From DATFPQ01 sp035264765 (GTDB lineage: Bacteria > Actinomycetota > Actinomycetes > Actinomycetales > Angustibacteraceae): a stretch of 33,188 nucleotides of DNA. A program made the translations under genes and the position numbers. The notes beneath the pieces are model-generated. The model was not told where the DNA came from. It saw only the letters and a list, made by a program, of their open reading frames with translations, and searched no databases. Shown piece after piece: positions 22,026 through 29,436 of this stretch (positions are counted from its first letter, which is position 1; the number at the start of each line of letters is the position of its first letter). The stretch lies in assembly GCA_035264765.1 (NCBI GenBank), contig DATFPQ010000080.1, forward strand, positions 1-33,188. Direction: 5' to 3'.

Positions 22026-23530
22026 GCCTGGCCCTCCTCGGTGGTGTTGAGCACCCGGACGTCGGTGAACAGCGCGGACGGGCAGCCGTGGCTGACCGAC
22101 GCGACCTGGCCCGGCTGACCCTTGCCGCAGTTGAAGGCGCCGCCGAGGACCCAGGTCTGCGGGCCTCCGACGGCGGCCATCGAGCCCCAGAACTCGGTGG
22201 TGGTGGCCTGGTAGGCCACATCCTTCACCATGCCGGCCAGCCGGCCGTTCTCGATCCGGTAGAAGCGCTGACCGGTGAACTGGAAGTTGTACCGCTGCAT
22301 GTCGATCGACCAGGACTTGTCGCCGAGAACGTAGATGCCGCGCTCGACGCCGCCGATGATCTGCTCGGTCGAGGGCCCGTCCGGCGTCGGCTGCAGGCTG
22401 ACGTTTGCCATCCGCTGGATCGGCACGTGCCCGGGGGAGTCGGCGAAGGCGCAGCCGTTCGACCGTTCCGCGCCGGTCAGCCGGGCGATGCGCCGGTCGG
22501 TCTGGTATCCCACCAGCACGCCGGCGCGCACGAGGTCCCACGCCTGGGTGGAGACGCCCTCGTCGTCCCAGCCGATGGTGGCCAGGCCGTGCTCGACGGT
22601 CCGGTCTCCGGTGACGTGCATGAGGTCGCTGCCATAGCGGAGCGTGCCGAGGCGGTCCGGCGTCGCGAACGAGGTCCCGGCGTACGCCGCCTCGTAGCCG
22701 AGCGCGCGGTCGAGCTCGGTGGCGTGCCCGATGGACTCGTGGATCGTGAGCCACAGGTTGCTGGGGTCGATCACCAGGTCGTACCGCCCGGCCTCGACCG
22801 ACGGCGCCGTGTGCTTCTCCCGCACCAGGTCCGGCAGCTCGGCCAGCTCGTCGTCCCAGTGCCAGGCCCCCTCCGCCGAGGTGCCCACGACGTACTCCCA
22901 GCCACGGCCGACCGGCGGCGCGAGCGTGCGCATGGACTCCATGCCGTCTCCGGTCACCACCACGGCCGTCAGCACGGGCTGCACTCGGACCCGCTGCTGA
23001 GTGGTCCGCGTGCCGGCGAGGTCCGCGTAGAACTTCTGCTCCTTGACGGCGCCGAAGGCGGCGTCGACGTGGTTGACCCCCCCATCGAGCACCCGGCGGG
23101 ACCAGCCCTCCAGCAGCTGCACCTGCTCGGGCACCGCGACGTCGAACGGGTCGAGCAGATACGACGAGACGTACTCACCGGTGTGCACCGGCTCCGGTGC
23201 CAGGTCGACCCGCTCGGTGGACAGCGGCCGGGACACGCGCGCCATCGCGACGGCGTCCTCGGCGGCGCGCGTCGCGGCGGCCGCGGTGAGGTCCGCGGCC
23301 GCGGAGAAGCCCCAGGTGCCGTCGACGACGACGCGAACAGCCAGCCCCGAGTCGGTCGAGTCGCCACCACCGGCCAGCTGGCCGTCACGGAGCCGGACGC
23401 TGCGATTGCGCACGCGCTCGACCCGCAGGTCGGCGTGCTCGGCGCCCAGGTCGCGCGCCTGCTGCAGCGCCGCGTCGGCGACCGCGTCCAGCGGCAGCGC
23501 CCGGAAGTCGGCGTCCACCTCGCGTGCCAT
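22022..23530 (-). CDS. tldD: TldD-like catalytic subunit of a TldD-TldE metalloprotease
   Basis: 502 aa. The catalytic zinc motif HESIGH is at residues 264-269, inside NLWLTIHESIGHATELDRALG. The C-terminal NFQFTGQRFYRIENG, VKDVAYQ, TEFWGSM and NCGKGQP blocks are characteristic of TldD. ATG at 23530 has GGGAGG seven to eight bases upstream. It precedes and overlaps tldE. Substrates are unknown; no obvious precursor peptide is adjacent. A TAGGGT promoter lies about 78 bases upstream. Confidence 0.94.
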   Translation of the reverse strand: MAREVDADFRALPLDAVADAALQQARDLGAEHADLRVERVRNRSVRLRDGQLAGGGDSTDSGLAVRVVVDGTWGFSAAADLTAAAATRAAEDAVAMARVSRPLSTERVDLAPEPVHTGEYVSSYLLDPFDVAVPEQVQLLEGWSRRVLDGGVNHVDAAFGAVKEQKFYADLAGTRTTQQRVRVQPVLTAVVVTGDGMESMRTLAPPVGRGWEYVVGTSAEGAWHWDDELAELPDLVREKHTAPSVEAGRYDLVIDPSNLWLTIHESIGHATELDRALGYEAAYAGTSFATPDRLGTLRYGSDLMHVTGDRTVEHGLATIGWDDEGVSTQAWDLVRAGVLVGYQTDRRIARLTGAERSNGCAFADSPGHVPIQRMANVSLQPTPDGPSTEQIIGGVERGIYVLGDKSWSIDMQRYNFQFTGQRFYRIENGRLAGMVKDVAYQATTTEFWGSMAAVGGPQTWVLGGAFNCGKGQPGQVASVSHGCPSALFTDVRVLNTTEEGQA

Positions 23531-23607
23531 CCCGGCCTCCCTCTCCGTGCCGTCCCGTGCGGTCCTTCGCCGCAGGCAGTCGGTGTGCCGCCGTCGGCGC
23601 TGTCGCG

Positions 23608-23613
23608 ACCCTA
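23608..23613 (-). promoter_or_regulatory. Candidate -10 hexamer of tldDE
   Basis: Minus-strand TAGGGT, about 78 bases before the tldD start. Unlike most genes here this would give a leader, matching the good ribosome site in front of tldD. Confidence 0.4.
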
Positions 23614-23616
23614 GCC

Positions 23617-23640
23617 CGAGCCGCCGAGAAGGGTGGCTCG
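23617..23640 (-). terminator. Hairpin after the quinone oxidoreductase gene
   Basis: CGAGCC (23617-23622) pairs with GGCTCG (23635-23640), with inner CC/GG pairs and a GAGAA loop. It lies 25 bases after the stop and just before the tldDE promoter, so it probably separates the two transcripts. Confidence 0.5.
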
Positions 23641-23664
23641 GACTCCCGCGAAGCTCGGGACCGG

Positions 23665-24633
23665 TCAGGACCTGACGTCGAGGACGAGCTTTCCGACCGT
23701 GCCGCGTGAGCGCAGCGCCTGGTGCGCCTCGCCGGCGCGGTCCAGCGGGTAGCGGCCGCCGTTGACCGCCCGAAGGCCGCCGGTAGCGGCGAGTGCGAGG
23801 AGCTCCTCCATCACCTGGCCGAGACCACCGGGCAGGCGCATCGCGTTGACCAGCCAGAACCCGATCAAGGACGCCGACCGGGTGACCAGGTCGGAGGTCC
23901 GCACCGGCTGCGGTGCCTCGCGACCGGCCATGCCGTAGACGACCATCCGGCCGAACGGCGCGAGGGCCGCAAGCGATCCGTCGTGCACGACGCCGCCGGT
24001 CATCTCCAGCACCACATCGACGCCGTCGCCGCCGTTCGCCTCGACCAGCACGTCGCGCACCTGCTCGGCCGACGTCGCGGTCGAGACGTCCACGGCGACG
24101 TCGGCGCCGAGCTGCAGCGCCAGGTCGCGCTTCTCCTGCGAGGACGCCGTCGCGATGACCCGTCCGGCGCCGAACCGCTCCGCGAGCTGGACCGCCAGCG
24201 TGCCGACGCCGCCACCAGCGGCGTGCACGACGACGCTGTCCCGGGGGCACAGCCGAGCGCTCGTCCGCAGCAGGTGCCAGGCCGTCGTCCCCTGCAGCAC
24301 CAGGGCCAGCGCGGTGACGTCTTCGACCTCATCCGGGACATCGAAGACCACGGACCGGTGGGCCACCGCCTTCTCGGCGTAGCCGCCGCCACCGGCGAGC
24401 AGCGCCACGACGCGCCGTCCGTCCTCGGTGCGGCCGACCACCTCCGCGCCGGGGATCATCGGCAGCCGCTGCGGTTGGAGGTAGCTGTTCTCGGTCTGGT
24501 GGGTGTCCGCGTAGTTGAGGCCGGCGAACTCGACGTCGACGAGCACGTGACCCTCGGGCGCCGTGGGCTCGTCGACCTCCGCCACCCGTAGGACCTCTGG
24601 ACCGCCGAACTCGCTGATCTGGATGGCGCGCAC
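23665..24633 (-). CDS. Zinc-independent quinone oxidoreductase (MDR superfamily)
   Basis: 322 aa, QOR-type medium-chain dehydrogenase/reductase that should use NADPH to reduce quinones or enones. GroES-like half: FGGPEVLRV and VEFAGLNYADTH, ending in MIPGAEVVG. Nucleotide-binding half: VVVHAAGGGVGTLAVQLAE (about 145-163) and GADVAVD. The catalytic-zinc cysteine and histidine of alcohol dehydrogenases are absent (NYADTH). GTG at 24633 follows TAACCT by seven bases. Confidence 0.92.
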   Translation of the reverse strand: MRAIQISEFGGPEVLRVAEVDEPTAPEGHVLVDVEFAGLNYADTHQTENSYLQPQRLPMIPGAEVVGRTEDGRRVVALLAGGGGYAEKAVAHRSVVFDVPDEVEDVTALALVLQGTTAWHLLRTSARLCPRDSVVVHAAGGGVGTLAVQLAERFGAGRVIATASSQEKRDLALQLGADVAVDVSTATSAEQVRDVLVEANGGDGVDVVLEMTGGVVHDGSLAALAPFGRMVVYGMAGREAPQPVRTSDLVTRSASLIGFWLVNAMRLPGGLGQVMEELLALAATGGLRAVNGGRYPLDRAGEAHQALRSRGTVGKLVLDVRS

Positions 24634-24640
24634 GTTGGCC

Positions 24641-24646
24641 AGGTTA
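24641..24646 (-). promoter_or_regulatory. -10 hexamer of the quinone oxidoreductase gene (leaderless)
   Basis: Minus-strand TAACCT, seven bases before the GTG at 24633. Confidence 0.5.
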
Positions 24647-24768
24647 GGGCTTGCTTCGGCATGCTCTCGGGTGGGACCGGCTTACACCCGTCATCACTTG
24701 CCCGTCAGCGGCAGGTAACCCGCAATCCGATCCGGGTCCAAGCACCTGTCTCAGACGGTTATCGTCGC

Positions 24769-25146
24769 TCAAGCGGCGATGCCGTGACGGCCGAAGACGT
24801 CCCGCTTGATCTCCCCGTTGACCCGGTCGGCCATTCCGGGAATCAGGAATGCGTCCACGAGCGCCCAGATAGCGGTGACGATCAGACCCACGAGCGTCAG
24901 GCTGATAACCAGCATGGCCACCGCCGTCCCGGTCTGCTTGAGGTAGAAGCGGTGCGCGCCGAACGCGCCGAAGAAGAACCACAGCACGTAACCGATGCCG
25001 ACCGACTTCTTGCGGTCCTCATACGCCGACTGCGCCAGGAACGTGTTCTGCGTCACCGCGCCGTCGTGCGGCGGGGTCATGGCCTGCGGAGCATATGCGG
25101 GAGGCTGGGGCGCAACGGGGGAGTGCTCCGACATAGGGTTGGACAT
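24769..25146 (-). CDS. TM2-domain membrane protein
   Basis: 125 aa. A proline-rich soluble start (SPVAPQPPAYAPQAMTPP) is followed by a TM2 domain: KKSVGIGYVLWFFFGAFGAHRFYL (first helix with the diagnostic GAHRFYL turn) and GTAVAMLVISLTLVGLIV, ending WALVDAFLIPGM. The C-terminus is charged. ATG at 25146 (MSNPMSEHS) has GAGG/AAGG upstream; an ATG at 25161 would add five residues. Function of such TM2 proteins is generally unknown. Separate from its neighbours by more than 130 bases on both sides. Confidence 0.9.
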   Translation of the reverse strand: MSNPMSEHSPVAPQPPAYAPQAMTPPHDGAVTQNTFLAQSAYEDRKKSVGIGYVLWFFFGAFGAHRFYLKQTGTAVAMLVISLTLVGLIVTAIWALVDAFLIPGMADRVNGEIKRDVFGRHGIAA

Positions 25147-25293
25147 CGACCTTTTCCTCATCACTCGGCGGTTCGTGGACTCATCGTCGCATCCCCTGCG
25201 CCGCACGGACCGGCGTTTTGGGGAAAAGCCATCGTCAATGGGCAGGAAAAGCACACGAACGGGCGTACCCGCGAAGCGCGCCGGCTCAGGGGA

Positions 25294-26121
25294 TCACGCG
25301 TCGCCGCGCCGGACCTCGAGGACCCGCGCGACGCCTGGCTGGTTCGGGTCGTCCGTGATCAATCGGCCGTCGAGCCAGGAGCCGATCACGTGGGCCAGCT
25401 CGCCCGGGTGGCTGAAGTTCATCGCGTGCGCTGCGCCCTCGATCACCGCGATCGTCAGGTGCGGCGGTGCCAGGCGGCCGACCTCCCGTACTCGCCAAGG
25501 CGGCGGCATGAGCGGGTCTCGGGTGCCGATGACAGCGAGCGTGGGCACCGGTGTCCGCAGAATGCGTTCGAGCGAGGGGAACCGCACGAGCTCGCCGAAC
25601 ACCTGTAGCGCGTTCACGGGGCCGAAGTGCAGATAGTCGGGGACCACGACGCGAGCCATGCGGGGGTTCTCTCGCGCCACGTCGCGCGCCAGCTGCAGAA
25701 GGGCCCGGCCGAGCGGCTGGTTGTGCATGCCGCCCGCAGGCGAGGCCAGCACGACGCCGGCCACGCGGTCGGGCGCGCTGTGCGCGACCTCCAGGCTCAC
25801 CGGCCCGCCCATCGAGTTGCCGACCAGGACCACCCGCTCGAGGCCGAGCGCGTCAAGAGCCTCGACGAGCGCCCAGGCCAGCGACGGGATGCCCAGGGCA
25901 TGACCCCAGGCTGCACTGCGTCCGTAGCCCGGCAGGTCGGGGACCAACGTCGTCGCACGCCCTGCCAGTGCCCTGGCGGTCGGAAGCAGGTAGCTGCCGG
26001 AGACGGCGAAGCCGTGCACGTGCACCAGCGGGATCGAGCCGGGGACCTCGGGACCCTTGCGGACGAAGACCGGACGCCCCTGGACCTCGACCCGCAGCTC
26101 CTGCCAGCCGGGCTCGGCCAT
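25294..26121 (-). CDS. Alpha/beta-fold hydrolase
   Basis: 275 aa. Full catalytic triad: Ser103 in the nucleophile elbow VGNSMGGP, Asp202 in VIGTRDPLMP and His232 in EGAAHAMNFSHP. The oxyanion segment is HVHGFAVSGSY (about 34-44). Together these fit the esterase/lipase or C-C hydrolase group, with no signal peptide, so probably cytoplasmic. ATG at 26121 is selected because homology-like sequence starts within ten residues; CACGAT six bases upstream is a poor leaderless -10. Substrate not predictable. Confidence 0.9.
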   Translation of the reverse strand: MAEPGWQELRVEVQGRPVFVRKGPEVPGSIPLVHVHGFAVSGSYLLPTARALAGRATTLVPDLPGYGRSAAWGHALGIPSLAWALVEALDALGLERVVLVGNSMGGPVSLEVAHSAPDRVAGVVLASPAGGMHNQPLGRALLQLARDVARENPRMARVVVPDYLHFGPVNALQVFGELVRFPSLERILRTPVPTLAVIGTRDPLMPPPWRVREVGRLAPPHLTIAVIEGAAHAMNFSHPGELAHVIGSWLDGRLITDDPNQPGVARVLEVRRGDA

Positions 26122-26252
26122 GACGCCATCGTGGCAGAAGAAGGCGGGCGCCCATCGCCGCGCGGGCATTTCACCCGAGACGGATGAGAGCACGACAGCC
26201 GCATCGCGTCGGTGGGTCCGGCGGTGCCGCCGGTCGCACATCGCCCCCCGGC

Positions 26253-26272
26253 CGACTGCGATCGATCAGTCG
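26253..26272. repeat. CGACTG/CAGTCG dyad with palindromic loop
   Basis: Six-base arms CGACTG (26253-26258) and CAGTCG (26267-26272) flank CGATCGAT, itself palindromic. It lies 130 bases upstream of the hydrolase start and 78 bases past the PLDc_N gene stop. Operator or part of a terminator. Confidence 0.35.
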
Positions 26273-26303
26273 CCGTAGGGCACTATGCCGTGGTTTGGGC
26301 ACC

Positions 26304-26342
26304 TGACCGCGCCCGCCCACCTGAGGCGCACGGGCGTGGTCA
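26304..26342 (-). terminator. Strong hairpin after the PLDc_N/SHOCT gene
   Basis: TGACCGCGCCCG (26304-26315) pairs with CGGGCGTGGTCA (26331-26342): 12 positions, 11 Watson-Crick and one that can wobble, 15-base loop. It begins eight bases after the stop on the minus strand. No T tract. Confidence 0.6.
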
Positions 26343-26349
26343 GCCGTCC

Positions 26350-26757
26350 TCAGGCTGGGCTTATCGCCAGGGCCTTGGCCTTTAGCTGCTGGAACTCGCT
26401 CTCGTTGATGGCCCCGGAGTCCAGCAGCGACTTGGCCGACGCGATCTCGTCGGCGCTGCTGCCCTTACCCGCGTCAGGCGTCGCGACCGACCTGATGTAC
26501 GCCTCCTGCCGCTTCTGCATCTCTGTCTGAGCCTCGAGGGTGCGTTCGGTCATGCCGCTGCCGCGCGCGATCAGGTAGACGAGGACTCCGAGGAAGGGCA
26601 GGAAGATGATGAACAGCGACCACACCGTCTTGCCCAGGCCGCCGACGTCCCGGCTGCGGAAGAGGTCCCCGAAGACCCACCACAGGCACATGAACCAGGC
26701 GAAGAAGATGAAGAACTCGAACATCGCCAGCAGAAACGAGCCGTTGTCGTTGAACAC
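26350..26757 (-). CDS. PLDc_N-domain membrane protein with C-terminal SHOCT domain
   Basis: 135 aa. Two hydrophobic helices (FLLAMFEFFIFFAWFMCLWWVF, split at about residues 9-30; then LGKTVWSLFIIFLPFLGVLVYL) form the PLDc_N hairpin, found at the start of cardiolipin synthases and in stand-alone small proteins. A polar Glu/Gln-rich stretch leads to the SHOCT motif DEIASAKSLLDSGAINESEF. GTG at 26757 has GGGAAGGG upstream; longer frames are low-complexity. Probably a membrane-associated oligomer; role unknown. A hairpin follows the stop. Confidence 0.88.
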   Translation of the reverse strand: MFNDNGSFLLAMFEFFIFFAWFMCLWWVFGDLFRSRDVGGLGKTVWSLFIIFLPFLGVLVYLIARGSGMTERTLEAQTEMQKRQEAYIRSVATPDAGKGSSADEIASAKSLLDSGAINESEFQQLKAKALAISPA

Positions 26758-27027
26758 GGTGGCGCCCTTCCCGAGATTGCCGGCGCTTGCGTCGGCGGTG
26801 CTACGTGACTTTCTCCGTGCTCCTATTCGACCGCGGACGGTTAGCCTGGGCCTCATCCACCACGGGTGATCTACCTCCTCGACGCCCAACGGCTTGCCGG
26901 ATGACCGGGCCGAACCTATCCGTGCGCGGCGGCCTCCAGCCGCGACCACGCCGTCAGACCTGGACGCCGGACTATGCGCTTGGCTGCGGGCGCGGGCCAA
27001 TGATCATCCGGGGGCGTGTCGCGTGGT
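26758..27027. other. 270-base intergenic region without a supported gene
   Basis: Between the PLDc_N and RibD-like genes. The open frame at 26894-27076 (+) has no ribosome site, runs into the end of the RibD-like gene and looks unlike a known protein. I see no clear promoter or dyad beyond weak TAGGAG and TAACCG hexamers upstream of the PLDc_N gene. Confidence 0.5.
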
Positions 27028-27642
27028 TCAGTGGGACGAGGCCGTTGCGTACTGCGGCCGCCCGGTGGGCCGGTAGACCTGGATCGTCAACCCCTTCGCA
27101 GTGGCCTGCGAGTCGACCAGTTCCAGTGCTGTGTCCGGGCCGGTGTCGGGGAACAGCCGCGTGCCCTGGCCGACGACCACGGGATAGGTGAGCAGAATGA
27201 TCTCGTCGACCAGCTGGTGGTCAAACAGCCAGCGGACCAGGTTGCCGCTGCCGTGCACCTGCAGCTCACCGGCCGGCTTGGCTTTCAGCTCACCGATGGC
27301 CGCCGCGACGTCAGCGGAGAGGACGGTCGTGTCCGCCCATTTCGGGTCGGTGAGCGTGGTCGATGCCACGTACTTGGGCCGCGTGTTCAACGCCGCTGCG
27401 ATGGGATTGCCCGAATCTTCCATGACCCCCCAGTAGCCGGCGAAGATCTCGTAGGTCCGCCGGCCGAGCAGGAAGGCGTCGGCGCGCTGGTAGACCGGGT
27501 TGACAAATGTCTCTGCCTCCTTGTCGAACAGCGGCAGGGCCCATCCGCCGCGCTCGAATCCGCCCCTGCGGTCCTCATCCGCCCCGCCGAGTCCCTGCAT
27601 CAAGCCGTCGACGGAGATGTGCGTGAGGGTCGTCAGCTTCAT
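27028..27642 (-). CDS. Dihydrofolate-reductase-like protein (RibD C-terminal family)
   Basis: 204 aa, the stand-alone DHFR-fold/RibD_C family common in actinomycetes. Characteristic pieces: LTHISVDGLMQG at the start, ADAFLLGRRTYEIFAGYWG (about 53-71), KYVASTTL, LQVHGSGNLVRWLF (about 136-149) and LLTYPVVVGQGTRLF (about 158-172). Probably binds NADPH; substrate unknown, and it is not expected to be the housekeeping folA. ATG at 27642 has AAGGGAA eight bases upstream. Slightly less GC-biased than the housekeeping genes, by eye. Confidence 0.92.
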   Translation of the reverse strand: MKLTTLTHISVDGLMQGLGGADEDRRGGFERGGWALPLFDKEAETFVNPVYQRADAFLLGRRTYEIFAGYWGVMEDSGNPIAAALNTRPKYVASTTLTDPKWADTTVLSADVAAAIGELKAKPAGELQVHGSGNLVRWLFDHQLVDEIILLTYPVVVGQGTRLFPDTGPDTALELVDSQATAKGLTIQVYRPTGRPQYATASSH

Positions 27643-27805
27643 GGTCGCAGTTCCCTTCTCGCTGGGGGTTCCTCGTCGTTCGATCCGACCGGACCGCGGC
27701 GCCGACCTCATCGGTCGCAGCAGAGTCCGTCCGGCCGATTCGCTCGCCATGAGGCCGATCGGTTTCCAGCCGAAGAGCGGCGAAAGGCGACCTGCCGGAT
27801 GCGGC

Positions 27806-27819
27806 CTACCGGGCGGTAG
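27806..27819. promoter_or_regulatory. CTACC/GGTAG dyad in the fabG promoter
   Basis: CTACC-GGGC-GGTAG with outer GGC/GCC partial pairing (27803-27821), directly before the TAGCGT -10 of fabG, so it covers the spacer. An operator for the fatty-acid-synthesis operon is plausible. Confidence 0.4.
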
Positions 27820-27823
27820 CCGA

Positions 27824-27829
27824 TAGCGT
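27824..27829 (+). promoter_or_regulatory. -10 hexamer of fabG-fabI (leaderless)
   Basis: TAGCGT, seven bases before the fabG ATG at 27837. Confidence 0.55.
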
Positions 27830-27836
27830 CCCGACC

Positions 27837-28592
27837 ATGACAGCTCCAAGCGAGCAGACCGACGGCGCCGCGTCCGGACGCAGCGTCCTGGTGACGGGCG
27901 GCAACCGGGGGATCGGCCTGGCCATCGCTCGCGCGTTCCTGGACGGCGGCGACCGGGTGGCCGTGGCCAGCCGCGCCGGCGAGCTGCCGGACGCCCTCGA
28001 CGGGACGTCGGCGCTCGCGGTGCGCTGCGACGTCACCGACACCGCCTCCGTGGACGCCGCCTTCAGCGAGGTCGAGGCCGCACACGGCCCGGTCGAGGTG
28101 CTGGTCGCCAACGCAGGCGTCACCAAGGACACGCTGCTCATGCGGATGAGCGACGACGAGTTCACCGGCGTCCTCGACACCAACCTCACCGGCGCCTTCC
28201 GCTGCGTGCGACGCGCCAGCAAGGGGATGATCCGGCTGCGCCGCGGGCGGATCGTGCTGATCTCCAGCGTCGTCGGGCTGTACGGCTCGCCGGGGCAGGC
28301 CAACTACGCCTCCAGCAAGGCGGGGCTGGTCGGCCTGGCCCGCTCGGTCACCCGCGAGCTGGGCGGCCGCGGCATCACGGCCAACGTCGTCGCGCCGGGG
28401 TTCGTGCAGACCGACATGACCGCGGTCCTGCCCGAGCAGCAGCAGAAGGCCTACCTCTCGGCCATCCCGGCCGGGCGGTTCGCCACGCCGGACGAGGTCG
28501 CGGGCGTGGTCCGGTTCGTCGCGAGCGACGCGGCGGCGTACATCAGCGGAGCCGTCGTCCCGGTCGACGGCGGACTAGGGATGGGGCACTGA
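27837..28592 (+). CDS. fabG: FabG/MabA, 3-oxoacyl-ACP reductase
   Basis: 251 aa, NADPH-dependent beta-ketoacyl-ACP reductase of type II fatty-acid synthesis. Cofactor loop VTGGNRGIGLAIA (about 19-31), NAGVTKDTLLMRM, and catalytic Ser144, Tyr157, Lys161 (ISSVVGLYGSPGQANYASSK). C-terminus YISGAVVPVDGGLGMGH. It is one base from fabI, the same pair as fabG1-inhA in M. tuberculosis (Rv1483-Rv1484). An intact control for the altered SDR at 16876-17643. Leaderless promoter with an overlapping dyad. Confidence 0.95.
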   Translation: MTAPSEQTDGAASGRSVLVTGGNRGIGLAIARAFLDGGDRVAVASRAGELPDALDGTSALAVRCDVTDTASVDAAFSEVEAAHGPVEVLVANAGVTKDTLLMRMSDDEFTGVLDTNLTGAFRCVRRASKGMIRLRRGRIVLISSVVGLYGSPGQANYASSKAGLVGLARSVTRELGGRGITANVVAPGFVQTDMTAVLPEQQQKAYLSAIPAGRFATPDEVAGVVRFVASDAAAYISGAVVPVDGGLGMGH

Positions 28593-28593
28593 G

Positions 28594-29352
28594 ATGGGCC
28601 TGCTCGAGGGCAAGAAGCTGCTGGTGACGGGCGTCCTGACGGACTCCTCGATCGCCTTCCATGTCGCCCGCCTGGCGCAGGAGCAGGGCGCCGAGGTCGT
28701 GCTGACCTCCTTCGGCCGGACGATGAAGATCACCTCGGCGATCTCTCGGCGGCTACCGCAGGCGGCCCCCGTCGTGGAGCTTGACGTCGCCGACTCCGGG
28801 CACCTCGACACGCTGGCCGAGCGGCTGGGGGAGCACGTCGACGGGCTGGACGGCGTCGTGCACTCGATCGGCTTCGCACCGCAGGGCGCGTTCGACTTCA
28901 TGTCGGCCGAGTGGCAGGACGTGTCCACAGCGCTGCACGTCTCGGCGTACTCGCTCAAGGCGCTGGCCGTGGCCTCGCTGCCGCTGATGTCCGCCGGGTC
29001 GAGCCTGGTCGGCCTCACCTTCGACGCGCGCTACGCCTGGCCGGTGTACGACTGGATGGGTGTGGCGAAGGCCGCCTTCGAGGCGACGTCGAGGTACTGC
29101 GCCCGCGAGCTCGGCCCCAAGGGGATCCGGTGCAACCTGGTGGCGGCCGGGCCGATCCGGACCACCGCTGCCAAGAGCATCCCCGGCTTCCAGACCTTCG
29201 AGGACAGCTGGGGCGAGCGCGCCCCGCTCGGCTGGGACGTCCGCAACCCCGAGCCCGCCGCACGCGCCTGCGTCGCCCTGCTGTCCGACTGGTTCCCCGC
29301 CACCACGGCCGAGATCGTCCATGTCGACGGCGGCGTGCACGCGATGGGCTGA
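28594..29352 (+). CDS. fabI: FabI/InhA, enoyl-ACP reductase (NADH)
   Basis: 252-aa classical enoyl-ACP reductase catalysing the last step of fatty-acid elongation. LLVTGVLTDSSIAFHVA (about 10-26) is the glycine-loop form of FabI. HSIGFAP is present (about 90-96). The catalytic pair is Tyr152-x6-Lys159 (YDWMGVAK), the FabI/InhA spacing. AAGPIRTTAAKSIPGF carries the substrate-loop region. In mycobacteria InhA is the isoniazid target. ATG starts one base after fabG ends; a GC-rich hairpin follows. Confidence 0.96.
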   Translation: MGLLEGKKLLVTGVLTDSSIAFHVARLAQEQGAEVVLTSFGRTMKITSAISRRLPQAAPVVELDVADSGHLDTLAERLGEHVDGLDGVVHSIGFAPQGAFDFMSAEWQDVSTALHVSAYSLKALAVASLPLMSAGSSLVGLTFDARYAWPVYDWMGVAKAAFEATSRYCARELGPKGIRCNLVAAGPIRTTAAKSIPGFQTFEDSWGERAPLGWDVRNPEPAARACVALLSDWFPATTAEIVHVDGGVHAMG

Positions 29353-29353
29353 C

Positions 29354-29386
29354 CCGCCGGCAGCCCCAAGGGGCCGTCTGCGGCGG
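29354..29386 (+). terminator. Hairpin after fabI
   Basis: CCGCCGGCAG-CCCC-AA-GGGG-CCGT-CTGC-GGCGG folds into a long stem with a small internal bulge, directly after the fabI stop. No T tract; probably ends the fabG-fabI transcript. Confidence 0.55.
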
Positions 29387-29436
29387 ACCGCGCCACTCCG
29401 GTCGCCGCCCTCCAGACGCCGGGGCAGCATGACGAC

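Noticed and set aside
22022..24250. 742-aa frame suggesting a fusion ahead of TldD
   Set aside because: Residues before MAREVDAD are out-of-frame reading of the quinone oxidoreductase; a good ribosome site precedes the ATG at 23530.
26894..27076. 60-aa plus-strand frame between PLDc_N and RibD-like genes
   Set aside because: No ribosome site or promoter, overlaps the end of the RibD-like gene, no recognisable family. Could be a gene remnant but nothing supports that.
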